From UBA685 sp049889495 (GTDB lineage: Bacteria > Pseudomonadota > Alphaproteobacteria > Puniceispirillales > Puniceispirillaceae), in NCBI GenBank assembly GCA_049889495.1, contig JBMHDH010000072.1, positions 1-64,000 of the forward strand: a stretch of 64,000 bases of DNA. The letters are read 5' to 3'. Positions within the stretch are counted from its first letter, which is position 1. Each line of letters starts with the position of its first letter. Position numbers and translations under genes: made by a program. Under the pieces are notes generated by a model. That model made no database searches and was not told the DNA's origin. It was given only the letters and a program-made list of their open reading frames with translations. Below, piece after piece: positions 52,697-61,042 of this stretch.

Positions 52697-54244
52697 TTAA
52701 GTAAGAGTATTCAGGAAATCGCGTGCATCGTCGCGGATCATCTGTTTTTTCTCACCACTCATCTTATCAGCGGTGCGATAAATCATGCCGAGGCGGGGAT
52801 TAGAACGCAGCTTGTCTTCATGACGCAACAGAAAATCCCAATATAGATAATTAAACGGACAAGCATCCTTGCCATTTTTCTCTTTGACCTTGAATCGGCA
52901 GGATTTGCAATAATCAGACATCCGATCAATATAGGCCCCGCCAGCCGCATAGGGTTTCGATGCGACAATGCCATCATCTGCAAATAACACCATGCCAGAC
53001 ACATTGGGCATCTCTACCCATTCAAAAGCATCTGCATAAACAACCAAAAACCATTCATTGACGTCAGGCGGGGATAGGCCAGCCAATAGGCTGAAATTGC
53101 CAATGACCATCAATCGTTGGATATGATGGGCATAGGCATAATCAATCGTTTGCCCTATGCTTTTTGCCAAGCAATTCATCTCTGTCTTGCCATGCCAAAA
53201 AAAGGAGGGCAGAGGGCGGTTTGCTGCTAGGGCATTCATCGCGGCATAATCAGGCATGAAATGCCAATAAATCCCTCTGATATATTCGCGCCAGCCCAAA
53301 ATTTGCCTGATAAAGCCTTCCACCGCATTTAAGGGGGCTTGCTGGCTGTGATAGGCTTGTTCTGCGGCACGGATCACCTCTGCAGGGGATAATAACCCAG
53401 CATTGAGATAAAAGCCGATATGGGCGTGATACATAAAGGGCTCATCACTGACCATCGCATCTTGGTAATGGCCAAAATTTGGCAGACGTTCTGTTAAGAA
53501 CCGTTCAAATACTTCGATCGCCTGCGCTCTTGTCACAGCCATATCAAAGCCATCTAGCACGCCAAAATGATCTGGAAAATACGCCTCTACAAGACGCAAC
53601 ACATCTTGGGTGATCGCATCGGCATCAAATCGTGATCTATCTGGCACAATCAGACCAGATTTTGGCGGTTTGCGGTTTTCTGCATCATAATTCCATTGCC
53701 TACCGACAGGCGCATTATCTTGCATCAAACAATCATAACGCCGACGCATTTCCCGATAAAAGAATTCCATGCGTAATTGTTTTTTTCCTTTTGCCCATGT
53801 GGCAAAATCATCAAATGACGCCATAAAGCGATCATCATCATATAAGGTCACAGAACCGCCATCAGCGCCGTCAAAGCGTGATTGAAAATCTCTTTGCCAA
53901 GATGTCACACGATGTTCAGATGCCATGGTCATATGAATATCGGCAAAGCCAGTTTGTTCCACCGCATCCGTTATCAAAGACTCAAAGCTATCAGGGGCGT
54001 GGGTTTCATCATAAGAGCGATAAATCACCTCAAAGCCATGATCACGCATTTCTTGTGCAAAATGCCGCATGGCTGAGAATAAAAAGGCAATTTTCTTTTT
54101 GTGATGCTTCACAAAGGTGGCTTCATGGCGTAATTCGCCCATCACAATCACATCTTGGCCTGGCACCGCGTCTCGTAATGATGCCAATTTGGCATTGTCA
54201 TGAAAGGTCAGCTGATCTGCCATCACAAGGAAGAGGCGGCTCAT
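52697..54244 (-). CDS. phrB: iron-sulfur bacterial photolyase/cryptochrome, (6-4) photolyase type
   Basis: 515 residues, the FeS-BCP (DPRP) class. N-terminal domain begins RLFLVMADQLTFHD, typical of this class. Four Cys sit at 358, 446, 449 and 462, the same relative spacing (88, 3 and 13) as the [4Fe-4S] ligands of Agrobacterium PhrB. FAD-site segments RQILGWREYIRG and HIQRLMVIGNFSLL are present. These enzymes repair (6-4) photoproducts with light and contain a lumazine antenna. Third gene of a three-photolyase operon, overlapping the previous one by four bases. Confidence 0.92.
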   Translation of the reverse strand: MSRLFLVMADQLTFHDNAKLASLRDAVPGQDVIVMGELRHEATFVKHHKKKIAFLFSAMRHFAQEMRDHGFEVIYRSYDETHAPDSFESLITDAVEQTGFADIHMTMASEHRVTSWQRDFQSRFDGADGGSVTLYDDDRFMASFDDFATWAKGKKQLRMEFFYREMRRRYDCLMQDNAPVGRQWNYDAENRKPPKSGLIVPDRSRFDADAITQDVLRLVEAYFPDHFGVLDGFDMAVTRAQAIEVFERFLTERLPNFGHYQDAMVSDEPFMYHAHIGFYLNAGLLSPAEVIRAAEQAYHSQQAPLNAVEGFIRQILGWREYIRGIYWHFMPDYAAMNALAANRPLPSFFWHGKTEMNCLAKSIGQTIDYAYAHHIQRLMVIGNFSLLAGLSPPDVNEWFLVVYADAFEWVEMPNVSGMVLFADDGIVASKPYAAGGAYIDRMSDYCKSCRFKVKEKNGKDACPFNYLYWDFLLRHEDKLRSNPRLGMIYRTADKMSGEKKQMIRDDARDFLNTLT

Positions 54245-55665
54245 GATGCCACCTCTTTTAATGTTGCAAATGCGGCCAAGGCATCAAGGCGGGATTGTTT
54301 GGCATCGACGATCGGGTGTGGGTATGTCTTACCCAGAATAATGCCTGCTTTTTGCAACACTTCTTCGGGGGCTTGGAAAGGCGCGCCAATATATTTGGCT
54401 GGCAAATCTTGTAATTCAGGCACATATTTTTTGATATAACTGCCATCAGGGTCGAATTTTTCAGCTTGCGTAATCGGGTTAAAGACACGGAAATAAGGCG
54501 CCGCATCTGCGCCACATCCCGCAATCCATTGCCAGCTTGCTGTGTTGCTGGCATGGCTGGCATCACATAAACAATCCCAGAACCATTTTTCACCTTCCTG
54601 CCAAGGAAGACGCAAATTTTTCACCAAGAAAGAGCCAACAATCATACGCACGCGATTATGCATATAGCCTGTTTGATATAATTCTCTCATGCCAGCATCG
54701 ACAATGGGATAGCCTGTTATGCCTTTTTGCCATTTTTGCAGATCAGTTTCGCTTTTCCGCCATGGAAATTTGGCAAATTTCTGATTTAACGGCGTCGTTT
54801 TTAAATCATGATTGTAATAGAGCAAGCTATGCGAGAATTCGCGCCACCCCAATTCTGATAAAAAAACATCACATCCTTTATGTTCCATGCCAAAACGGTC
54901 AAGCGCGGCATACCAACAGCTATTGGGGGAAATCTCGCCAAAATGAAGGTGCGGGGAGAGGCGTGATACATAGGCTTTTGCTGGCAAATTACGCCCTTCA
55001 GAATAATGATCAATTCCCTCATCCAAAAAGACAGATAGCCTTTTTACTGCGCCATCTTCTCCTGCTTGCCAGCCTGCCATAATCTGATCTGACCAAGGCA
55101 AGGGTGCGGTGAGGCACAGATCATCCAAGGATATACTTTGTTTTGCTGGCGCAATGAAATCATAAGATTGTGGCGCAGCAAGCGGGCGACGAGGCGGCGT
55201 GGCTGATAAGCAACCGCGGCGGTAAAAGGGGGTAAATACCTTATAAGGGGTGCCATCTGATTTTAACGCCTCCCACGGCTCCCATAAAAGATTGGCTTTA
55301 TGGCTGGCCACCGCAATGCCTTTGGCTGTCAGTGCCGCTTTAATGGCACGATCTCTTGCCATCCGCCATGGCTCATAGGCGCGGTTCCAATGCACGCACG
55401 TAATCGCATTTTGATCACAAAGATCTGTTAAGATTGCCTCAGCCTTGCCTTTGAAAAATTGCAAATGTCCCCCAAGGGCGTTATTCAAGGCGGCAAGGGA
55501 ATGATGTAACCATGTTCTGGACGCCGCCCCCATTGCATCAGCACCAGCATCCTCTTCAAGAATGTAAATGGGCAAAATCGCGCCAGCTTGCACAGCCGCT
55601 ATCAAAGCTGGGTTATCTGTGAGACGCAAATCTTGTCGAAACCATAAAATCGCTTTGTCTGTCAT
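54241..55665 (-). CDS. phr: class I CPD photolyase
   Basis: 474 residues. N-terminal antenna domain starting ILWFRQDLRLTDN, and C-terminal FAD domain with SRLSPHLHFGEIS, FLSELGWREFSHSLL, TGYPIVDAGMREL, a WQWIAGCGADAAPYFR block and FNPITQAEKFDPDG. The DxDLANN segment reads DASHASN, with the Asn near flavin N5 retained. It splits cyclobutane pyrimidine dimers using blue light. Middle gene of the operon; both ends overlap neighbours by four bases (ATGA). Confidence 0.93.
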   Translation of the reverse strand: MTDKAILWFRQDLRLTDNPALIAAVQAGAILPIYILEEDAGADAMGAASRTWLHHSLAALNNALGGHLQFFKGKAEAILTDLCDQNAITCVHWNRAYEPWRMARDRAIKAALTAKGIAVASHKANLLWEPWEALKSDGTPYKVFTPFYRRGCLSATPPRRPLAAPQSYDFIAPAKQSISLDDLCLTAPLPWSDQIMAGWQAGEDGAVKRLSVFLDEGIDHYSEGRNLPAKAYVSRLSPHLHFGEISPNSCWYAALDRFGMEHKGCDVFLSELGWREFSHSLLYYNHDLKTTPLNQKFAKFPWRKSETDLQKWQKGITGYPIVDAGMRELYQTGYMHNRVRMIVGSFLVKNLRLPWQEGEKWFWDCLCDASHASNTASWQWIAGCGADAAPYFRVFNPITQAEKFDPDGSYIKKYVPELQDLPAKYIGAPFQAPEEVLQKAGIILGKTYPHPIVDAKQSRLDALAAFATLKEVAS

Positions 55666-57209
55666 AATGGCAATTCACCTTGTGTTGGCATAAGGGGGTT
55701 TGGCGCGCCCGAATGACGGCCTTTCGCGCCTCTTGGTTTATTCGCATTTTGTGGCAATCCAGACTTGCGAGAGCCATGTTTTTCTGCAATTTGCGAGGCC
55801 TTTGCCCGATGGGTGATGTCTTTACGTAGATTGTGAAATAAGGTTGAGGCATGGCGCCTGGCTTTGACCTCATCCACAATCGGCAGAGGATAGGTGCCAA
55901 TGCGCGCAGGCAACAGCCATGGCGTATGGATCATATGGGTTGGAATATCAGCTAATTCAGGGCACCATTGCCTGATAAAAATACCATCTGGATCTTGATC
56001 TTGTGATTGCTTGATTGGGTTATAAATGCGCAAACTATTGATGCCTGTGGTGCCAGATTGCATCTGAAATTGGCTGTAATGAATGCCAGGCTCATAATCT
56101 GTGAAATGGCGCGCCAAATGACGCGCAGGCAGACGCCAATCAAGCATTAAATGATAGCTGGCAAAGCTGACCAACATAGCGCGCATTCGAAAATTCAGCC
56201 AACCAGTTGCCATCACATAGCGCATACAAGCGTCAATCATGGGAAAGCCCGTCATGCCCGCCTGCCAACGCTGCAAGGCTTCTGATTGCGGGTTATCATC
56301 GCGCAATCCATCATAAGCAGGATGAAAATTCCGATATTCAATTGCGGGCTCATCTTCCAATTTTTGGATGAAGTGACAATGCCAATGCAAACGTGATGAA
56401 AAAGACCGCAATGAGGTGGCAAACCCATCTCTTTTGCCTTGTTCCTTGGCGTAATTGGCGGCCGTAATGGTGTGTTGATACAGCTGTTTCATTGATAATG
56501 CGCCATGGCTTAAATAAGCTGATAAGCGCGAACCGCTGGTTTGTGATGTTAAGGGACTGGACAGATCGCGTCGGTATGTTCTGCCGCGGTGATAAAGAAA
56601 ATCCTCCATATCTTTCAATGCGTTATCACGTCCTGTTGATTGTATTTGTGAATTATCTAACTGTGGTAAATGAAATCTCTTTGCCTCTGGTATTGGATCA
56701 CTTACAAAGGGCAGGCTTTCATCAGCCATCGCATATTTTGGGCTTGGCGCAGGGATAAGCGGAGCCGTCATTTTCCGATGCCACCGATTGGCCCAGCCTT
56801 TGCGTGATGTGGGACCACGTTCAAAGCCAAATTGCGCATATTCTGCAAAATCTACATTATGCGCACGGCACCATTTGCGAACTGCGATATCTCTTAAGTA
56901 ACTGACATGATTGCCGCATTCTTCATGGGCTAAAATACGGGTGATGGGCTGGTATTTGTGTATGGCATCAAAGACAGCCACAGCGTCGCCAACCTTGGTG
57001 ATCAGCGGGATATTTTTTTGTGCCAATCTGCGGCGCAAATCGACAAGGCTACTGCAAAGATAGTCAAAATGACGCGAAGAGTGATCAGGGCTCGCCCAAA
57101 TCGCTGGCTCAAAGAGATAAAGCACCAAATAGGGGCCTGATTGCGAGGCTTCATATAAGGGCGCATGATCAGCATCTCGCAAATCTTTTTTCAGCCAAAC
57201 AATTTGCAC
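55662..57209 (-). CDS. cryptochrome/photolyase-family protein, third type
   Basis: 515 residues. The alpha/beta antenna-binding domain begins QIVWLKKDLRDADH. The FAD domain has GSRLSAYLSHGALS, a RLHWHCHFIQKLEDEP segment where class I enzymes have LxWREF, TGFPMIDACMRYV, and HYSQFQMQSGTTGIN before RIYNPIKQ, in place of the usual D-x-N-x-x-WQW block. This divergent set is known from cryptochrome-like proteins of marine bacteria and cyanobacteria; repair activity or signalling cannot be decided. A basic Pro/Gly-rich tail of about 60 residues follows the core. GTG start, AAGGA site 10 bases upstream. First gene of the operon. Confidence 0.85.
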   Translation of the reverse strand: MQIVWLKKDLRDADHAPLYEASQSGPYLVLYLFEPAIWASPDHSSRHFDYLCSSLVDLRRRLAQKNIPLITKVGDAVAVFDAIHKYQPITRILAHEECGNHVSYLRDIAVRKWCRAHNVDFAEYAQFGFERGPTSRKGWANRWHRKMTAPLIPAPSPKYAMADESLPFVSDPIPEAKRFHLPQLDNSQIQSTGRDNALKDMEDFLYHRGRTYRRDLSSPLTSQTSGSRLSAYLSHGALSMKQLYQHTITAANYAKEQGKRDGFATSLRSFSSRLHWHCHFIQKLEDEPAIEYRNFHPAYDGLRDDNPQSEALQRWQAGMTGFPMIDACMRYVMATGWLNFRMRAMLVSFASYHLMLDWRLPARHLARHFTDYEPGIHYSQFQMQSGTTGINSLRIYNPIKQSQDQDPDGIFIRQWCPELADIPTHMIHTPWLLPARIGTYPLPIVDEVKARRHASTLFHNLRKDITHRAKASQIAEKHGSRKSGLPQNANKPRGAKGRHSGAPNPLMPTQGELPL

Positions 57210-57293
57210 GCTACCGCTATCCTTATGAAAAACAATCGTAGGTTGGCCAAAGGCTCCCTATCAGGAGAACTAGATTTTCTGAAAAAAATGACA

Positions 57294-57389
57294 AGCGCAT
57301 TTCCCAGCGCATTTCCCAACGTAATTCCCAACGTAATTCCCAGCGCATTTTCCAGCGCATTTCCAAGCGCATTTCCAAGCGCATTTTAG
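57294..57389. repeat. array of eight 12-bp tandem units
   Basis: Units in order: AGCGCATTTCCC twice, AACGTAATTCCC twice, AGCGCATTTTCC, AGCGCATTTCCA twice, and a last AGCGCATTTTAG. Each unit has a palindromic tetramer (GCGC or ACGT) at the same place. The array starts 85 bases upstream of the first photolyase-family start codon. Confidence 0.95.
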
Positions 57390-57444
57390 GGTCAAATTGT
57401 TCCACAAGGCGCAAAATTTGATCGGTAAATCGCGCACACAAAAG

Positions 57445-57472
57445 GTGACTTTCACCGCTTTTTCGCTATATT
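57445..57472 (+). promoter_or_regulatory. predicted promoter for the acyl-CoA dehydrogenase gene
   Basis: GTGACT (57445-57450), 16-base spacer, TATATT (57467-57472). A small palindrome GGTGA-CTT-TCACC (57444-57456) overlaps the -35 and could be an operator. Confidence 0.35.
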
Positions 57473-57549
57473 AGAGGCAGGTCCATAAACGAAATAGGCA
57501 ATGCGGTGCTTGCACTAACAGCTGCAATAGCCGTGATAAAGGAATAAGC

Positions 57550-59316
57550 ATGTATAACGCGCCTTTAACAGATATGAAATTTGCGCTTGCTGTGACAGCA
57601 AAAGAACGTGTTGCTTTGGCAGATGCCTTGCCAGATGATGAGATGATCGATGTGATCTTAACAGAAGCTGGCAAATTGGCAGGTGATGTTTTAGCACCGT
57701 TAAATCACAGCGCAGATAAAGCAGGCGGGGCGCGTCACAATGAGGATGGGTCTGTGACCACCCCCGATGGGTTCAAGGATGCGTTTGCCCAATTGGCAGA
57801 AGGGGGCTGGACCTCTATGGAAGCGGATGAGGCTTTTGGCGGACAGGCTATGCCTCTGGCCCTTAGCTCTTGCGTTAATGAAATGTGGCAAGCCGCCAAT
57901 ATGAGCTTTTCTCTTTGCCATTTGTTAACGCAAGGTTTGATTTCTGCGCTTCAGCATTCTGCAAGTGAGGCGCAAAAACAGATGTTTGTCACACCGATGG
58001 TTGAAGGGCGTTGGACAGGCACAATGAACCTGACAGAACCACAAGCTGGCACTGATTTGGCATCGATTAAAACAAAGGCTGTAAAACAAGGGGATCATTA
58101 CCTGATTTCAGGTCAAAAAATCTATATCACCTATGGTGAACATGATATGGCCGAAAATATTGTCCATCTTGTCTTGGCACGCACCCCTGATGCGCCTGAA
58201 GGTCATAAGGGAATTTCGGTTTTTATCGTGCCAAAATATCTGGTCAATGACGATGGCAGTCTTGGCGCGGCCAATGATGTGACATGTGTGTCTATTGAAA
58301 AGAAGCTTGGCATCAAAGGCTCACCAACGGCTGTTTTGCAATATGGTGATCAAGGTGGGGCCGTTGGCTATCTTGTGGGAGAAGAAAATCAAGGTCTTGC
58401 CATTATGTTTGGTATGATGAACCATGCCAGATTTAATGTCGGCTTGCAGGGGCTGGCCTTAAGTGACCGCGCGTTGCAACAAGCCCTGATTTATGCGCAA
58501 ACAAGAGTGCAGGGCACACCGCTTGCCAGAGATGCAAAATCCCCCATCATTCATCATCCTGATGTCAGTCGCCTTTTGGGACAGATGAAAGCGGAAAGTG
58601 AAGCGATGCGCGCGATGACCCTTTATAGCGCCAGCTTGCTTGACGAAGCAGAAGCAGGCGATGAGGCAACACGTCAACGCGCCGATTTTATGATTCCCAT
58701 TTTAAAAGGCTGGTTAACCGAACAATCTTTGGTGATGACCTCTCATAATGTACAAATTCATGGCGGCATGGGCTTTATCGAAGAAACAGGGGCGGCCCAA
58801 CATTATCGCGATGCACGGATTCTGCCGATTTATGAAGGTACCACTGCCATTCAATCAAATGATTTGCTGTTCCGCAAAACCATCCGTGATGAGGGCGCAC
58901 AAGCGAAAGTATTAATGGCGGAGATCACAGCTGCATGCGCTGATGCGATGGATCATGATCATGCGGCTGTTCAGGGGCTTGCCAAAGCATTAGCTGAAAA
59001 GGTATCTGCCGCAGAGGCGGCCATTGACAGCTTATTGGCGCGTCATAATAACCCAAGAGATATCGCCGCTTCTGGTGTGCCTTATTTGATGATGCTTGGC
59101 ACTTTAACTGGCGCTTGGTTAATGCTGAAACAAGCGGTTTATGCCGCGCAAGCCTTGCAAGAAGAGGGCGCAGATACAGCATTTTTGAATAATAAATTGG
59201 CAAGTGTGAAATTATTCACCGCGCTTACATTGCCGCAAGTGGCAAGCTATGCCGAAATGGTGACTTTGGCTGGTGATGCGGTCGAAAGCTTATCAGTGGA
59301 TGCGCTTATCGCCTAG
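57550..59316 (+). CDS. acyl-CoA dehydrogenase, long (about 590-residue) DmdC-like class
   Basis: 588 residues. N-terminal and central ACAD domains with TEPQAGTDLASIKT, GQKIYITYGEHD, the C-terminal helical bundle with HGGMGFIEETGAAQHYRDARI and the catalytic-base region YEGTTAIQ, followed by an extra C-terminal domain. This length and architecture is shared by fatty-acyl dehydrogenases and by DmdC, which oxidises 3-methylmercaptopropionyl-CoA in DMSP catabolism; the sequence alone does not separate them. FAD-dependent, cytoplasmic. AAGGA ribosome site; ends in a strong terminator. Neighbouring genes code for an acyl-CoA ligase and a hydratase/dehydrogenase. Confidence 0.88.
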   Translation: MYNAPLTDMKFALAVTAKERVALADALPDDEMIDVILTEAGKLAGDVLAPLNHSADKAGGARHNEDGSVTTPDGFKDAFAQLAEGGWTSMEADEAFGGQAMPLALSSCVNEMWQAANMSFSLCHLLTQGLISALQHSASEAQKQMFVTPMVEGRWTGTMNLTEPQAGTDLASIKTKAVKQGDHYLISGQKIYITYGEHDMAENIVHLVLARTPDAPEGHKGISVFIVPKYLVNDDGSLGAANDVTCVSIEKKLGIKGSPTAVLQYGDQGGAVGYLVGEENQGLAIMFGMMNHARFNVGLQGLALSDRALQQALIYAQTRVQGTPLARDAKSPIIHHPDVSRLLGQMKAESEAMRAMTLYSASLLDEAEAGDEATRQRADFMIPILKGWLTEQSLVMTSHNVQIHGGMGFIEETGAAQHYRDARILPIYEGTTAIQSNDLLFRKTIRDEGAQAKVLMAEITAACADAMDHDHAAVQGLAKALAEKVSAAEAAIDSLLARHNNPRDIAASGVPYLMMLGTLTGAWLMLKQAVYAAQALQEEGADTAFLNNKLASVKLFTALTLPQVASYAEMVTLAGDAVESLSVDALIA

Positions 59317-59344
59317 CGGGTTTGGATAACGACCAAAGGAAATG

Positions 59345-59380
59345 ACAGGCAGAGGCTGAGAGGCATCTGCCTGTTTTTTT
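59345..59380 (+). terminator. rho-independent terminator of the acyl-CoA dehydrogenase gene
   Basis: ACAGGCAGA and TCTGCCTGT form a perfect 9-bp stem with a 12-base loop, followed by seven T. Confidence 0.92.
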
Positions 59381-59384
59381 AACC

Positions 59385-61013
59385 CTATGAGTTGCGTAAT
59401 TCAAATTTTTGAATTTTACCAGTGGCGGTTTTCGGCAAAGTGCCAAAGACCACATGTTTTGGGCGTTTAAAGCCAGCTAGATGGCCACGTGCAAAAGCGA
59501 TGATTTCATCTTCTGTCGCTGTCATGCCGTCCTTTAATTCGACAAAGGCGCATGGCACTTCGCCCCATTTTTCATCTTTTTTGGCAACAACCGCCGCCAA
59601 GGCCACGGCAGGGTGGCGATGTAACACAGATTCAATTTCCACAGATGAAATATTTTCTCCGCCTGAAATAATGATATCTTTTAAGCGATCTTTGACTTCC
59701 ATATAGCCACCAGGATGCATGACGCCGAGGTCACCTGACCGCAACCAGCCGTCAGACAAGGTCGCCGCAGTGGCATCTGGGTCTTTAAGATAGCCTTTCA
59801 TGATGGTATTGCCGCGGATCCAGATTTCACCCATGGTTTCGCCATCTGCAGGCACATCTTGACCTGTTTCCAGGCTGACAATGCGCAAACTATCTGTATG
59901 AACCATTGCCGCACCTTGGCGCGCTTTGATGGTGGCTTTTTCGCTAAAATCCAGATCATCCCAATCGCTGTTCCAGCTGCACATAATGGTATGACCATAG
60001 GTTTCTGTTAAGCCGTAAACTTGCGTGACATTAAAGCCGAGCGCTTGCACAGCTTCTAGAATGGCCGCAGGCGGTGGTGCGCCTGCTGTCATCACCTCAA
60101 CCTGATGTGAAAGTGGCTTTCTTGCGCTGTCATCAGCATTCACAATCATGCCAAGTACAATCGGTGCCCCACCAAAATGGGTGATGTTGTGTTTATGAAG
60201 CAGATCATAAATGACCTCTGCCGTGATGGTTCTGATACAAATGATCGTCCCTGCCAGCGCGGTCATCGTCCATGCATGGCCCCAGCCATTGCAATGGAAC
60301 ATGGGCACGGTATAAAGATAATTGGGATGACGAGGCAAATTCCAATCGGTCACGGTGCCCATCGACATTAAATAAGACCCGCGGTGATGATACACAACGC
60401 CCTTTGGCTTGCCAGATGTGCCAGAGGTGTAATTGAGTGATAGCGGATCCCATTCATCATGTGGCATCTGCCAGTCAAAATCAGCATCACCTGTGGCCAG
60501 AAAGCCTTCATAATCAAGCGAACCAAGGGTTTCCCCATTCCCATCAGCCTGATCATCAATAATATCAATCACCGTGATATCATCACGTCCAATGTCTGAC
60601 AGGGCTTGTTTTACGGTTGCAGAAAAACCTGTATCCGTAATTAGGAATTTGGCTTCGCCATGATTGAGAATATAGGCAATGGTTTGGGCATCAAGGCGGA
60701 CATTAATCGTGTTTAGCACCCCGCCTGCCATAGCCACGCCGAAATGACATTCCACCAATTCAGGCGTATTTGCCGCCATCACAGCCACCGTATCATGCTT
60801 TTCAATACCAGCCTTTGTCAAAGCTGATGCCAATTGTCGGCATCTGTCATAGGTTTGTGACCATGTATAATGACGTGTGCCATAAATCACAGATGGCTTA
60901 TCACCAAACATTAAGGCCGTTCGCGGCAAAAATGATAGAGGTGTCAATGGCACATAATTGGCAGATTGCTTTTCAAATTTGTCATATTTATCAGTGCTAT
61001 AGCTGAAGGACAT
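59385..61013 (-). CDS. acyl-CoA ligase, AMP-forming
   Basis: 542 residues from ATG 61013, chosen for the GGGAG ribosome site; an in-frame ATG at 61028 exists. ANL-superfamily motifs: YTSGTSGKPKGVVYHHRG (P-loop), YGLTETYG, GWLRSGDLG, KDRLKDIIISGGENIS (hinge) and PKTATGKIQK with the catalytic Lys. The N-terminal half resembles medium-chain fatty acyl-CoA synthetases (VLNTINVRLDA). It activates a carboxylic acid to its CoA ester for the adjacent oxidation enzymes. Last gene of a minus-strand unit after the FadN-like gene. Confidence 0.9.
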   Translation of the reverse strand: MSFSYSTDKYDKFEKQSANYVPLTPLSFLPRTALMFGDKPSVIYGTRHYTWSQTYDRCRQLASALTKAGIEKHDTVAVMAANTPELVECHFGVAMAGGVLNTINVRLDAQTIAYILNHGEAKFLITDTGFSATVKQALSDIGRDDITVIDIIDDQADGNGETLGSLDYEGFLATGDADFDWQMPHDEWDPLSLNYTSGTSGKPKGVVYHHRGSYLMSMGTVTDWNLPRHPNYLYTVPMFHCNGWGHAWTMTALAGTIICIRTITAEVIYDLLHKHNITHFGGAPIVLGMIVNADDSARKPLSHQVEVMTAGAPPPAAILEAVQALGFNVTQVYGLTETYGHTIMCSWNSDWDDLDFSEKATIKARQGAAMVHTDSLRIVSLETGQDVPADGETMGEIWIRGNTIMKGYLKDPDATAATLSDGWLRSGDLGVMHPGGYMEVKDRLKDIIISGGENISSVEIESVLHRHPAVALAAVVAKKDEKWGEVPCAFVELKDGMTATEDEIIAFARGHLAGFKRPKHVVFGTLPKTATGKIQKFELRNS

Positions 61014-61042
61014 CACATTGTCTCCCATTTCTTTATGCCGTA

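Larger units (their letters stand above)
57210..57549. other. 340-base intergenic region between divergent transcription units
   Basis: The region separates the photolyase operon (minus) from the acyl-CoA dehydrogenase gene (plus). It holds an array of eight 12-bp units (57294-57389), an inverted repeat GGTGA-CTT-TCACC (57444-57456) and a probable plus-strand promoter. Open frames across the array exist on both strands because the unit length is a multiple of three, but I see no ribosome site or start supporting translation. Confidence 0.7.

Noticed and set aside
57294..57389. CRISPR array
   Set aside because: Units are 12 bp, directly adjacent and without unique spacers; no cas genes nearby.
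57165..57441. Repeat proteins encoded across the 12-bp array on either strand
   Set aside because: A 12-bp period keeps all frames open by default; there is no ribosome site, and the candidate frames overlap the start of the first photolyase-family gene or give low-complexity MRWE/SAFP repeats.
57210..57549. tRNA, small RNA or riboswitch in the largest gap
   Set aside because: No cloverleaf, CCA-type end or known aptamer core could be recognised; the same holds for the other intergenic gaps of 100-230 bases.
59385..61013. Naming the ligase DmdB
   Set aside because: Motifs show only the general acyl-CoA ligase family; the N-terminal half looks more like medium-chain fatty acyl-CoA synthetases.
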